Shown: piece after piece, positions 1 through 6,573 of the stretch
Numbering within the stretch: position 1 is the stretch's first letter
How the letters are laid out: each line of letters opens with the position of its first letter
NCBI GenBank assembly: GCA_022704985.1
Contig: JAKJFI010000010.1
Location: 1 to 13,413 of the forward strand
DNA length: 13,413 nt
Reading direction: 5' to 3'
Source of the DNA: Candidatus Omnitrophota bacterium
Lineage (GTDB): Bacteria; Ratteibacteria; UBA8468; B48-G9; JAFGKM01
Notes under the pieces: model-generated
The model's input: only the letters and a program-made list of their open reading frames with translations
Databases searched by the model: none
Told to the model about the DNA's origin: nothing
Made by a program: the position numbers and the translations under genes

Positions 1-411
1 AAGGACCTGATGCCTCTTTTCACCCTTGCGAAGTCCGACCTCACCAGCCACAATCCAGGGAGAATTCAGAAGGCGCTGGAAAAACTTACGATACTGGAAA
101 ACAGGGTTAAGGAAATTAATAAAAAAGACAGGCTGACAGCCTTCAAGCTTGCGCTTGACGGTTATGCTATAATGGAGATACTTGAAGTTCCGTCAGGACG
201 AATAATCGGACTTGTTAAGGATGAATTGGAAGGCCTGGTGCTGGACGGAAAACTGAAGAATCGCAAGAGGTCGTTGACAAAGTATCTGAAGGAGCATAAG
301 GAACAGTTCAAGAAAATCAAAGATTCCTCATCTGTTTACCCGCGGCATGGTTTCGGGGAGCAAGAAGACTCTCCCCGCATTGAGGATGAAGAAAGAGAGG
401 AGGAAGGATGA
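1..411 (+). CDS. tRNA nucleotidyltransferase (CCA-adding/poly(A) polymerase family), C-terminal fragment
   Basis: This is the 3' end of a gene whose start lies left of the window; the frame is open from base 1. The visible 136 residues resemble the helical C-terminal region of bacterial CCA-adding enzymes and related HD-domain nucleotidyltransferases, which follows the polymerase and RNA-binding domains and helps hold the tRNA. The recognisable part is the stretch LDGYAIMEIL followed by a helix and VLDGKL, the family's usual 'L-G-dl-m/ PG-iG / l-dA-l-G' pattern. A charged, Glu-rich tail (about the last 30 residues, ending EEREEEG) follows and is not a family hallmark. No catalytic residues are visible because the N-terminal domain is missing. 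The stop overlaps the next start as ATGA, so the two are probably translationally coupled. The family call is likely; whether it adds CCA, only A, or only CC cannot be judged. Confidence 0.72.
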   Translation, partial: KDLMPLFTLAKSDLTSHNPGRIQKALEKLTILENRVKEINKKDRLTAFKLALDGYAIMEILEVPSGRIIGLVKDELEGLVLDGKLKNRKRSLTKYLKEHKEQFKKIKDSSSVYPRHGFGEQEDSPRIEDEEREEEG

Positions 412-986
412 AAAACGATAAACCGATATCTCTCACAGGAGGGCGCAGAACGCAAGACATTCGAGATAAAACAAAAAACTTAGATCTTTTATGGGCGCCC
501 TGGAGAGTAGGATATATCACGGCGCTGCAGAAGGAAAGCGGGTGTTTCCTGTGCAGGGCGTTGAAAGCCAAAGGAAAGGAAGCCGATAAGAAACACCTTG
601 TGCTGCACCGCGGTAAGACAGCTTTCGTAATCCTTAATCTCTATCCATATAATAACGGACATCTGCTGATAGTGCCGAGGAGGCATACAAGCGATATTGA
701 GACGTTGAAACAGAACGAACAGGCGGAACTTTTCTCCCTGCTGATAAAATCAACCGGCATCCTCAGAAATGCAATGAACGCACAGGGATTTAACGCGGGC
801 ATCAATCTGGGCAAGGCAGGGGGAGCGGGTCTGGACACTCACATACATTTTCATCTTGTGCCCAGATGGAAAGGCGACAATAATTTTATGCCTGTAACAT
901 GTCATACGAAGGTAATATCGCAGTCGCTTGAAGAAACATACAAGTTGTTAAAAAAAGAGTTTGAGAGATTAAAGAAATGTACATAG
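408..986 (+). CDS. HIT-family protein, Ap4A phosphorylase/hydrolase-like
   Basis: This is a 192-residue histidine-triad protein. The triad signature HIHFHLVPRW (residues 145-154) is intact: the middle His forms the nucleotidyl intermediate and the others position the phosphates. Upstream are a CFLC pair (Cys46 and Cys49) and a later RRHT, matching the zinc site seen in some HIT branches. LLWAPWR near residue 28 and PYNNGHLLIVPRRH near residue 80 are typical of the HIT branch that includes actinobacterial Ap4A phosphorylases. The likely role is breakdown of dinucleoside polyphosphates or nucleotidyl conjugates in the cytoplasm; the exact substrate is open. The start at 408 is backed by AGGAGG at 398-403 and a 4-base overlap with the upstream gene. 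The N-terminal 25 residues are poorly conserved in character. The 3' end overlaps the next gene by 10 bases. Confidence 0.88.
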   Translation: MKNDKPISLTGGRRTQDIRDKTKNLDLLWAPWRVGYITALQKESGCFLCRALKAKGKEADKKHLVLHRGKTAFVILNLYPYNNGHLLIVPRRHTSDIETLKQNEQAELFSLLIKSTGILRNAMNAQGFNAGINLGKAGGAGLDTHIHFHLVPRWKGDNNFMPVTCHTKVISQSLEETYKLLKKEFERLKKCT

Positions 987-2206
987 CGGATTTTCACATC
1001 CATTCAAAATATAGCCGCGCCACGAGCAAGAACATGAACCTTGAGGAGCTTGCTCAATGGGCGGGACGCAAGGGTATAAACCTTCTTGGCACCGGGGATA
1101 TCACACATTTTCTCTGGTATCACGAGCTTGTCAGGAATCTCGCCGAAACAGAAAGGGAGGGCATATACAGTTACGGCGGGGTTGACTTCATTCTTACGGG
1201 AGAGGTCTGCAACATCTATGACGACGGAGGCAAGAATCACCGGATACATAACATTATTTTTTCGTCTTCTCTTGAGAAAACGGAAAAACTCAACAGGGTG
1301 CTTGAACGCTACGGCGACATAAACGCTGACGGAAGGCCGATTCTGCAAATGCACGCCCGGGAACTTTTAAAAATAGTAAAAGAGATTGACGAGAAAGGGT
1401 TTCTGGTCCCGGCGCATATATGGACTCCCCACTTCTCTATATTTGGCTCAAATTCCGGGTATGATAGTATTGATGAGTGTTTCGGTGAGTATGCCAGCGA
1501 GATATTCGCTCTTGAAACCGGACTCAGCAGTGATCCCGAAATGAACTGGATGGTCTCTGCTTTGGACAGGTTCTCGCTCATTTCAAATTCCGATGCGCAT
1601 TCGCCGGCCAAGACTGGAAGGGAAGTGAATATCTTCAGCGCTCCATTCAGTTTTCCCGAGCTACGGCAGATATTGAAGACCAAAGACAGAAACCGGTTCA
1701 TTGCAACGGTTGAGTACTTTCCGGAGGAAGGCAAATATCATCACGACGGGCACAGGAACTGCGGTGTCAATATGACACCCGATGAGACTCAGGAAAACCA
1801 TGGTATATGCCCGGAGTGCGGCAGAAAAGTTACCATAGGCGTACTCAACAGGGTGTACCAACTTGCGGACAGAAAGAACGGGGAAAAACCTGATATATTT
1901 ATTCCTTTCAAGAAACTGGTGCCTCTTGACCAGATAATAGCAAGCGTGATGAAGAAACCCGTGGACTCAGCGGCGGTAAAGAATAAATTCATTGAAGTTC
2001 TGGACCGGCTCGGAACAGAGTTTTCCATACTGCTTAAACTCTCTGAAAGAGAGATGGAAGGAAAGATAGAAGACAACATAATATCCGGAATAAAAATGGT
2101 AAGGGAAGGAGGAGTAAACATTGAACCGGGATATGACGGAGAGTTCGGCAAGGTTGAAATCCGTATTGGAGATTGTTCGATTAACGAGCAGCAAACCCTT
2201 TTTTAG
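977..2206 (+). CDS. PHP-domain endonuclease Q-like DNA repair nuclease
   Basis: This 409-residue protein has the arrangement of endonuclease Q, known from Thermococcales and Bacillus pumilus, which nicks DNA 5' of deaminated bases such as uracil and hypoxanthine. It starts with a PHP metal site (DFHIHSKYSRATS, His8 and His10), then GTGDITH (Asp41), TGEV (Glu76), His91, AHIWTP (His147) and SNSDAHS (Asp206 and His208). These are the expected metal-binding positions. A small zinc-finger-like segment follows (Cys262, then CPEC at 278-281), then the conserved GVLNRVYQLADR. Near the end PGYDGEFGK is another family hallmark. The last residues, QQTLF, fit the bacterial beta-clamp-binding consensus QxxLF. 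The start at 977 has GAGAG at 963-967 ahead of it and overlaps the HIT gene by 10 bases. Family membership is firm; endonuclease Q activity is inferred. Confidence 0.85.
   Translation: MYIADFHIHSKYSRATSKNMNLEELAQWAGRKGINLLGTGDITHFLWYHELVRNLAETEREGIYSYGGVDFILTGEVCNIYDDGGKNHRIHNIIFSSSLEKTEKLNRVLERYGDINADGRPILQMHARELLKIVKEIDEKGFLVPAHIWTPHFSIFGSNSGYDSIDECFGEYASEIFALETGLSSDPEMNWMVSALDRFSLISNSDAHSPAKTGREVNIFSAPFSFPELRQILKTKDRNRFIATVEYFPEEGKYHHDGHRNCGVNMTPDETQENHGICPECGRKVTIGVLNRVYQLADRKNGEKPDIFIPFKKLVPLDQIIASVMKKPVDSAAVKNKFIEVLDRLGTEFSILLKLSEREMEGKIEDNIISGIKMVREGGVNIEPGYDGEFGKVEIRIGDCSINEQQTLF
2106..2112 (+). promoter_or_regulatory. Strong internal Shine-Dalgarno deciding the lpxK start
   Basis: AAGGAGG lies inside the 3' coding part of the endonuclease Q-like gene, eight bases ahead of a TTG codon at 2121. 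It is the best ribosome binding site near the lpxK N-terminus. The next in-frame ATG, at 2133, would be 20 bases away, too far for this site. It therefore favours the TTG start and an 86-base overlap of the two genes. Confidence 0.65.
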
Positions 2207-3194
2207 CAGTCTCTATAACAGGTTTGTATTCCGCAGAGATTCCGTGCTTTTCAAAATCCTCTCCGCGTACCTTCTTCCCTTCGCGCTTCCATATATGCTT
2301 TTTATATACGTCAAAAAGATTTTCACGCGGCGAAGGGATTATGGATTCCCGGTCATCAGCGTGGGTAACATAACATCCGGAGGAACTGGCAAAACACCTC
2401 TGCTGATGGAGATTGTGAGAATTCTCCACAAGCATGGCAAAAAGGTAACGGTTGCATCTCGGGGATTCAAGGATGAAAACATGTTGCTTGCCCGTAATTT
2501 CCCCGGACTTGAATTTACATCCAAAAACCGGCAGGGACTGGCAGCGATAAAGGGTTTCCCGGGAATCGTAGTGCTGGATGACGGGTTTCACTGTCGGTGG
2601 GTAAAAAAAGACCTGGATATTCTGGTGATTGATGCCTCCAATCCGTTTGACAATAACCGGCCGATACCCGCAGGTCTTCTCAGGGAGCCGAAATATTTCA
2701 TGAAACAGGCAGATATCTTCGTGGTTACAAGGACGTACATGGTCAGCAGGACAAAACTTGAAAACCTTTATTCTTACATCAGACAATTCAACAAACCGAT
2801 ATACGTTATGGACTACGAGGTGAAAAAACTGCAAAACAAGCTTCGGAGCATAAGCGCTGACGTCGTGTTGGGGAGCAATGTGATTGCCTTCACGGGCATA
2901 GGCAACCCCATGAATTTTTTCGCCCTGCTGGCCAGACTTAAACCCTCCAGAATAAAAGGTATAATATACCCTGACCACTTCCATTACAGCGATAAGGACG
3001 TGGAGGAGTTTTGCCGGTTCACCATGAAGGAGCGAACCGATTGCATTATAACCACGGAGAAAGATTTCGTGAAGCTTGAAAAGAAATGGCCCTGTGAATT
3101 GCCTTTATTCTATCTGGCGCTTAAACCGGTCCTGAAGGAACTTTCCGGCAAAAAAACTGTTTTTGACACGCTGCTTCACTCAATGATAAAATAG
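2121..3194 (+). CDS. lpxK: Tetraacyldisaccharide 4'-kinase (lipid A 4'-kinase)
   Basis: LpxK phosphorylates the 4' position of the tetraacyl disaccharide lipid A precursor at the inner face of the cytoplasmic membrane. The 357-residue product has a hydrophobic N-terminal segment (about residues 41-68), the Walker A motif VGNITSGGTGKTP (81-93), the second signature LDDGFHCR (152-159, usually DDGFQHR), DILVIDAS (166-173), PAGLLREP (183-190), an AFTGIGNP segment (256-263), PDHFHY (284-289) containing the conserved Asp-His, and TTEKD (311-315). The region between SRG and the usual GDEP motif is about 20 residues shorter than in E. coli, leaving RGFKDEN. The TTG start at 2121 is chosen for its strong Shine-Dalgarno; ATG 2133 is the main alternative. 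The gene implies an LPS-producing outer membrane and links to the glycosyltransferases downstream. Confidence 0.9.
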   Translation: MNRDMTESSARLKSVLEIVRLTSSKPFFSSLYNRFVFRRDSVLFKILSAYLLPFALPYMLFIYVKKIFTRRRDYGFPVISVGNITSGGTGKTPLLMEIVRILHKHGKKVTVASRGFKDENMLLARNFPGLEFTSKNRQGLAAIKGFPGIVVLDDGFHCRWVKKDLDILVIDASNPFDNNRPIPAGLLREPKYFMKQADIFVVTRTYMVSRTKLENLYSYIRQFNKPIYVMDYEVKKLQNKLRSISADVVLGSNVIAFTGIGNPMNFFALLARLKPSRIKGIIYPDHFHYSDKDVEEFCRFTMKERTDCIITTEKDFVKLEKKWPCELPLFYLALKPVLKELSGKKTVFDTLLHSMIK

Positions 3195-3205
3195 GCGACC
3201 CATTC

Positions 3206-3212
3206 AAGGAGG
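3206..3212 (+). promoter_or_regulatory. Shine-Dalgarno of the GMP synthetase subunit gene
   Basis: AAGGAGG lies five bases ahead of ATG 3218, in the 23-base gap after lpxK. It fixes the start of the GMP synthetase ATPase subunit and leaves no room for an attached glutaminase domain upstream. Confidence 0.7.
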
Positions 3213-3217
3213 TAACC

Positions 3218-4156
3218 ATGAGTTTCGCCGTCACAAAATTCATCAACGACAAGACCGAAGAGCTGCAAAAAAAAATAAACGGTAACAAGAAAACGCTTAT
3301 AGCCATATCTGGCGGTGTTGACAGCATGACATGCGCCATGCTGGCCAGAAAAGCGCTTGGGAAGGACTTTATTCTTCTCTATCTCGACAACGGACTCATG
3401 AGAGCGGGAGAATCCGAGGAGATAAGAAAGTTCTTCGAGGGCATAGGGCTGGAACTTCAGATATGGGACGTTAAGGAACAGTTCTTCGCGGGACTGAAAG
3501 GCAAGATTGACCCGGAGGAAAAAAGAATCGCCTTCAGAGACATCTTTTACAGGACGCTGGGACAGGCGGTCAAGAGCTATTCAGTCGATTTCCTGATACA
3601 GGGAACGATAGCAACGGATATAGCGGAAACCCAGAAAGGGATAAAGACACAGCACAACGTGCTTTCACAGGTCGGACTCAACCCGGTGCACTTCGGGCTG
3701 AAGGTGCTTGAACCGCTTAAAGAGCTGTACAAACATCAGGTGCGCGAAGTCGCAAAGAAACTGGGACTGCCGGCAAAATTCGCCGATAGGAAACCGTTTC
3801 CCGGCCCCGGACTGGCTACAAGAATCATCGGTGAGGTTGTGCCCGATAAGGTGGAAAAGATACGCGCCGTTACCAAAATTGTGGAATCAACAATAACCGG
3901 AGCGAGCATATTCCAGATTCTTGCCGTTCTCATGAACGACAGGGCAACCGGGATGATAAACGGCAAAAGACTCTACGGAGATATAATAGCCATACGAGCG
4001 GTCGAATCAAAGGATGCGCTGACTGCCGCTCCTGCCAAGATTCCCTGGGCAACCCTGTTCAAGGCGAGGGACAAAATTCTTGCAGAAGTTCCGGGCGTGG
4101 TGAAGGTCGTTTACGACATAACGCCTAAACCTCCGAGCACGATTGAATACATCTGA
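3218..4156 (+). CDS. guaA: GMP synthetase, stand-alone ATP pyrophosphatase (ammonia-using) subunit
   Basis: This 312-residue protein corresponds only to the C-terminal synthetase half of GuaA, which activates XMP with ATP and aminates it with ammonia to GMP. The PP-loop SGGVDS is at residues 31-36, LDNGLMRAGE near 57, a GTIATD segment near 129, KPFPGPGLATRIIGEV at 192-207 in the dimerisation domain, and the family-typical end KPPSTIEYI. Fused GuaA carries a class I glutaminase of about 200 residues before this region. Here the protein starts right at the synthetase domain, as in the split two-subunit enzymes best known from archaea. No partner glutaminase is encoded nearby. The strong Shine-Dalgarno at 3206-3212 supports the start. 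purF follows after 16 bases. The stand-alone form is clear; whether a partner exists elsewhere is unknown. Confidence 0.92.
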   Translation: MSFAVTKFINDKTEELQKKINGNKKTLIAISGGVDSMTCAMLARKALGKDFILLYLDNGLMRAGESEEIRKFFEGIGLELQIWDVKEQFFAGLKGKIDPEEKRIAFRDIFYRTLGQAVKSYSVDFLIQGTIATDIAETQKGIKTQHNVLSQVGLNPVHFGLKVLEPLKELYKHQVREVAKKLGLPAKFADRKPFPGPGLATRIIGEVVPDKVEKIRAVTKIVESTITGASIFQILAVLMNDRATGMINGKRLYGDIIAIRAVESKDALTAAPAKIPWATLFKARDKILAEVPGVVKVVYDITPKPPSTIEYI

Positions 4157-4172
4157 TGACTGGGATTAACCA

Positions 4173-5492
4173 ATGAGCGAGAATTGCGGGATTTTCGGGA
4201 TTTGTAACGCAAACAGCGAACCTGCTTCAAGAGATATTTATTACGGTATCTTTAAACTGCAGCACCGCGGACAGAGACACTGCGGGATAGCAACTGCGTC
4301 AAGAGACATCCACATCATCACTCACAAGGGGTTCGTAAGACATACCTTTACCGATGATGAGCTCTGTATGCTCAAGGGTGCATCAGGAATAGGCCACGTC
4401 AGCCTGAAGGAACGCCAGCCCATCGTCTTAATTTCTCGGATGGGCAAGTTTGCCATCGCCTTCAGCGGCAACATACTGAACGGGCAGAAACTTCGCGATG
4501 GACTGAAGGAACGCGGCCATTCATTCAACAGCGAAACAGATATTGAACTAATCGGAAAACTCATATCTATCGAGAAAGATTTTCTCAATGGCATCATGAA
4601 GCTCCGAGAGAAGGTGAAGGGCTCGTACAGCATTGTCATGCTTACAAAACAGGGAATTTACGCCGCAAGGGATCCTCAGGGCTTTAAACCCCTTATACTT
4701 GGCAAAAACGGACGCCAGTTTGCGGTATCCTCGGAATCAAGACCATTCGACATAACCGGTATGGAGATATACAGGGATGTTGAGCCGGGAGAGGTGGTTC
4801 TTATAAACAAAGACGGAATAAAAACTGTTGCGAAGGTTAAAGACGGCAATCCTGCATTCTGCACCTTTGAATGGGCATACACGGCATCCGTTGATTCTGT
4901 CATAGACGGCATCTCCGTAATGAAAGCGAGAGAAAATTTCGGTATAAAACTGGCAAAAAGGGATAAAAAAATATCTGCCGATATAGTATCCCCGGTTCCA
5001 TTCTCAGGCATAGGTTGCGCACTGGGCTATCACGGGGAATCAGGGATACGGTATGAGGAAGCTTTCCTGATAGACAGGTTTGCCAGCCGCAGTTATACGC
5101 CGCCTACGCAGGCAAGCAGACACGAAGAGGCGCGTATAAAACTTTCCGTAATAAAGAATAATGTAGTCGGCAAAAAGATAATACTTTGCGATGATTCCAT
5201 AGTCAGAGGCACTCAGATACAATTCAAAGTGATGGAGCTTAAGAATGCCGGAGCGAAAGAGGTTCATGTTCGCATTGCCTGCCCTCCGTTGATGTCGCCG
5301 TGTTTTTATGGGTTATCTACACGCTCGTACAATGAACTTGCCACCAAGAAATACACCTTGGAAGGTATAAGGAAAAAAATTGGAGCGGACACGCTTGAAT
5401 TCAATACGCTGGAAGATTTTATAGATGCGATTGGACTGCCTGCGGATCATCTCTGCCTGTCGTGTTTTACGGGCAAAAAAATCAAGAAGTAG
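4173..5492 (+). CDS. purF: PurF-type amidophosphoribosyltransferase with an altered glutaminase site
   Basis: PurF makes 5-phosphoribosylamine from PRPP, the first step of purine synthesis. This 439-residue protein is of the Bacillus Fe-S type. Its Ntn-type N-terminus (MSEN then CGIFGI) exposes Cys5 after a short propeptide, LQHRGQ gives the conserved Arg32, and Asp123 lies in ETDIE. The PRPP loop IILCDDSIVRGT (336-347) is intact, and all four expected Fe-S cysteines are present (Cys230, Cys377, Cys428, Cys431). The glutaminase pocket is not normal: GHVRYxTxG has become GHVSLKE, losing the glutamine-binding Arg (Ser77 instead), and about eight glutamine-loop residues are deleted. The oxyanion HNGN has become FSGN (Ser98 for Asn). 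ARPDS also reads ASVDS and PDSG reads PFSG. It may use ammonia, or be a diverged paralogue. The Shine-Dalgarno (TGGGA, 4161-4165) is weak. Confidence 0.85.
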   Translation: MSENCGIFGICNANSEPASRDIYYGIFKLQHRGQRHCGIATASRDIHIITHKGFVRHTFTDDELCMLKGASGIGHVSLKERQPIVLISRMGKFAIAFSGNILNGQKLRDGLKERGHSFNSETDIELIGKLISIEKDFLNGIMKLREKVKGSYSIVMLTKQGIYAARDPQGFKPLILGKNGRQFAVSSESRPFDITGMEIYRDVEPGEVVLINKDGIKTVAKVKDGNPAFCTFEWAYTASVDSVIDGISVMKARENFGIKLAKRDKKISADIVSPVPFSGIGCALGYHGESGIRYEEAFLIDRFASRSYTPPTQASRHEEARIKLSVIKNNVVGKKIILCDDSIVRGTQIQFKVMELKNAGAKEVHVRIACPPLMSPCFYGLSTRSYNELATKKYTLEGIRKKIGADTLEFNTLEDFIDAIGLPADHLCLSCFTGKKIKK

Positions 5493-5527
5493 CGAGGGGT
5501 CGGGATTTAACTCTCCAAAGGTCGCGA

Positions 5528-6571
5528 ATGAAAGGCAAGATAGTACTGGAAAACGGGGAAGTTTTTGAAGGCGGCATTATATGCGGCGGCGCTGCTGTTA
5601 CGGGCAGGCTTGTATTTGATACAAGGGTGGTCGGTTACGAAAAAGTTCTGACCTCCCCGGAGTATGCAGGAAAGATAGTCTGCTTCACATATCCGTTAGT
5701 CGGGAATTACGGTGTATGCGCCGAGGATATAGAGAGCGACACAATCTATCCGGCGGGCGTTATAATTTCGGAGTACAGCGAGATTCACAGCAACTTCAGG
5801 GCAGAATGTTCGCTGAAGGATTTTCTCAAAAATAGCGGCGTTACTCTTATCTGCGGCGCGGATACTCAGTATATAGCCGCAACAGTAAGAGAAAACCCTT
5901 CAATGCGCGCGGTTATAACGCCGGCATCATCCGGAATCAATTCTGCAATGAAACTAATGGGCAGTTCCGGTGATAACAGCGCTGAAAAGAAAATCTCCGC
6001 GCCGGGAACCGTTGAGAAACGTCCTGCGCCGATAAAAAATAAAAGGTTTCTTGCAGTAATTGACCTCGGCCTGAAGAAAAGCGAAAGAGCCTTTTTAGAT
6101 TCTTCAGGGATTGAGCTTGTGCTTATAGGCGAAGGCGGTTTACAGACATCCGGCGCTATCCTGCGTTCCGCAACAGGTATCTACATTTCCTCGGGGCGCG
6201 AAGATATACGCACGATAGAAAATACCGCGGCGTTGCTCAGCACCGCGCTGGGCAAAATTCCTGTTTTTGGAACCGGACTGGGACACATAATTGCAGGGGT
6301 TGCTCTCGGCGCTACGGTTTCATGCCGAAACGTCAACCACTACGGCATCAACCAACCGGTCTCTGACATAAAAGGCAGGAAGTATTTCATTACCGAGCAG
6401 GCTCACAGCCTTGTGCTGGATAAAGATTCTGTTTCACGCATTTTAAAGTATGTAAACGTGAACGACGCGTCTGTGGAAGGGCTTGAGGACAAAGGCAAGA
6501 AGCTTTTAACAACGGCATTTAATCCCGCAGAAGAGGATTTTAGAAGTTTTCTCACGATGATAAAGGAATAA
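5528..6571 (+). CDS. carA: Carbamoyl-phosphate synthase small subunit with inactive-looking glutaminase
   Basis: CarA normally splits glutamine and passes ammonia to CarB for carbamoyl phosphate, a precursor of pyrimidines and arginine. The 347-residue product keeps the N-terminal CarA domain ([39 protein letters not shown]) and the class I amidotransferase fold. The catalytic residues are gone: the usual GICLGHQ reads GTGLGHI (Gly250 for the nucleophilic Cys), SNGPGDP reads SSGREDI, SQNHGF reads EQAHSL and the terminal YHPE reads FNPA, removing His and Glu. An S/A/P/K-rich linker (about 144-172) joins the domains. The ATG at 5528 is chosen because it begins the family's usual N-terminus and has AAAGG six bases upstream; longer frames would run into purF. 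carB follows after two bases. This looks like a structural, ammonia-dependent CarA, comparable to the Cys-less glutaminase domain of human CPS1. Confidence 0.88.
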   Translation: MKGKIVLENGEVFEGGIICGGAAVTGRLVFDTRVVGYEKVLTSPEYAGKIVCFTYPLVGNYGVCAEDIESDTIYPAGVIISEYSEIHSNFRAECSLKDFLKNSGVTLICGADTQYIAATVRENPSMRAVITPASSGINSAMKLMGSSGDNSAEKKISAPGTVEKRPAPIKNKRFLAVIDLGLKKSERAFLDSSGIELVLIGEGGLQTSGAILRSATGIYISSGREDIRTIENTAALLSTALGKIPVFGTGLGHIIAGVALGATVSCRNVNHYGINQPVSDIKGRKYFITEQAHSLVLDKDSVSRILKYVNVNDASVEGLEDKGKKLLTTAFNPAEEDFRSFLTMIKE

Positions 6572-6573
6572 AT

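Noticed and set aside
2181..2984. A long reverse-strand open frame opposite lpxK (267 codons)
   Set aside because: It mirrors a clear lpxK coding region, its product has no recognisable family features, and no other gene lies on that strand.
5462..5527. Longer carA with a GTG start at 5462
   Set aside because: The extra 22 residues lie partly inside purF, do not look like CarA, and ATG 5528 has its own Shine-Dalgarno at the family's normal N-terminus.
5528..6571. carA as a pseudogene
   Set aside because: The frame is intact over near-normal length, fold-defining segments are kept, and it is tightly coupled to an intact carB; changes concentrate in the glutaminase site.
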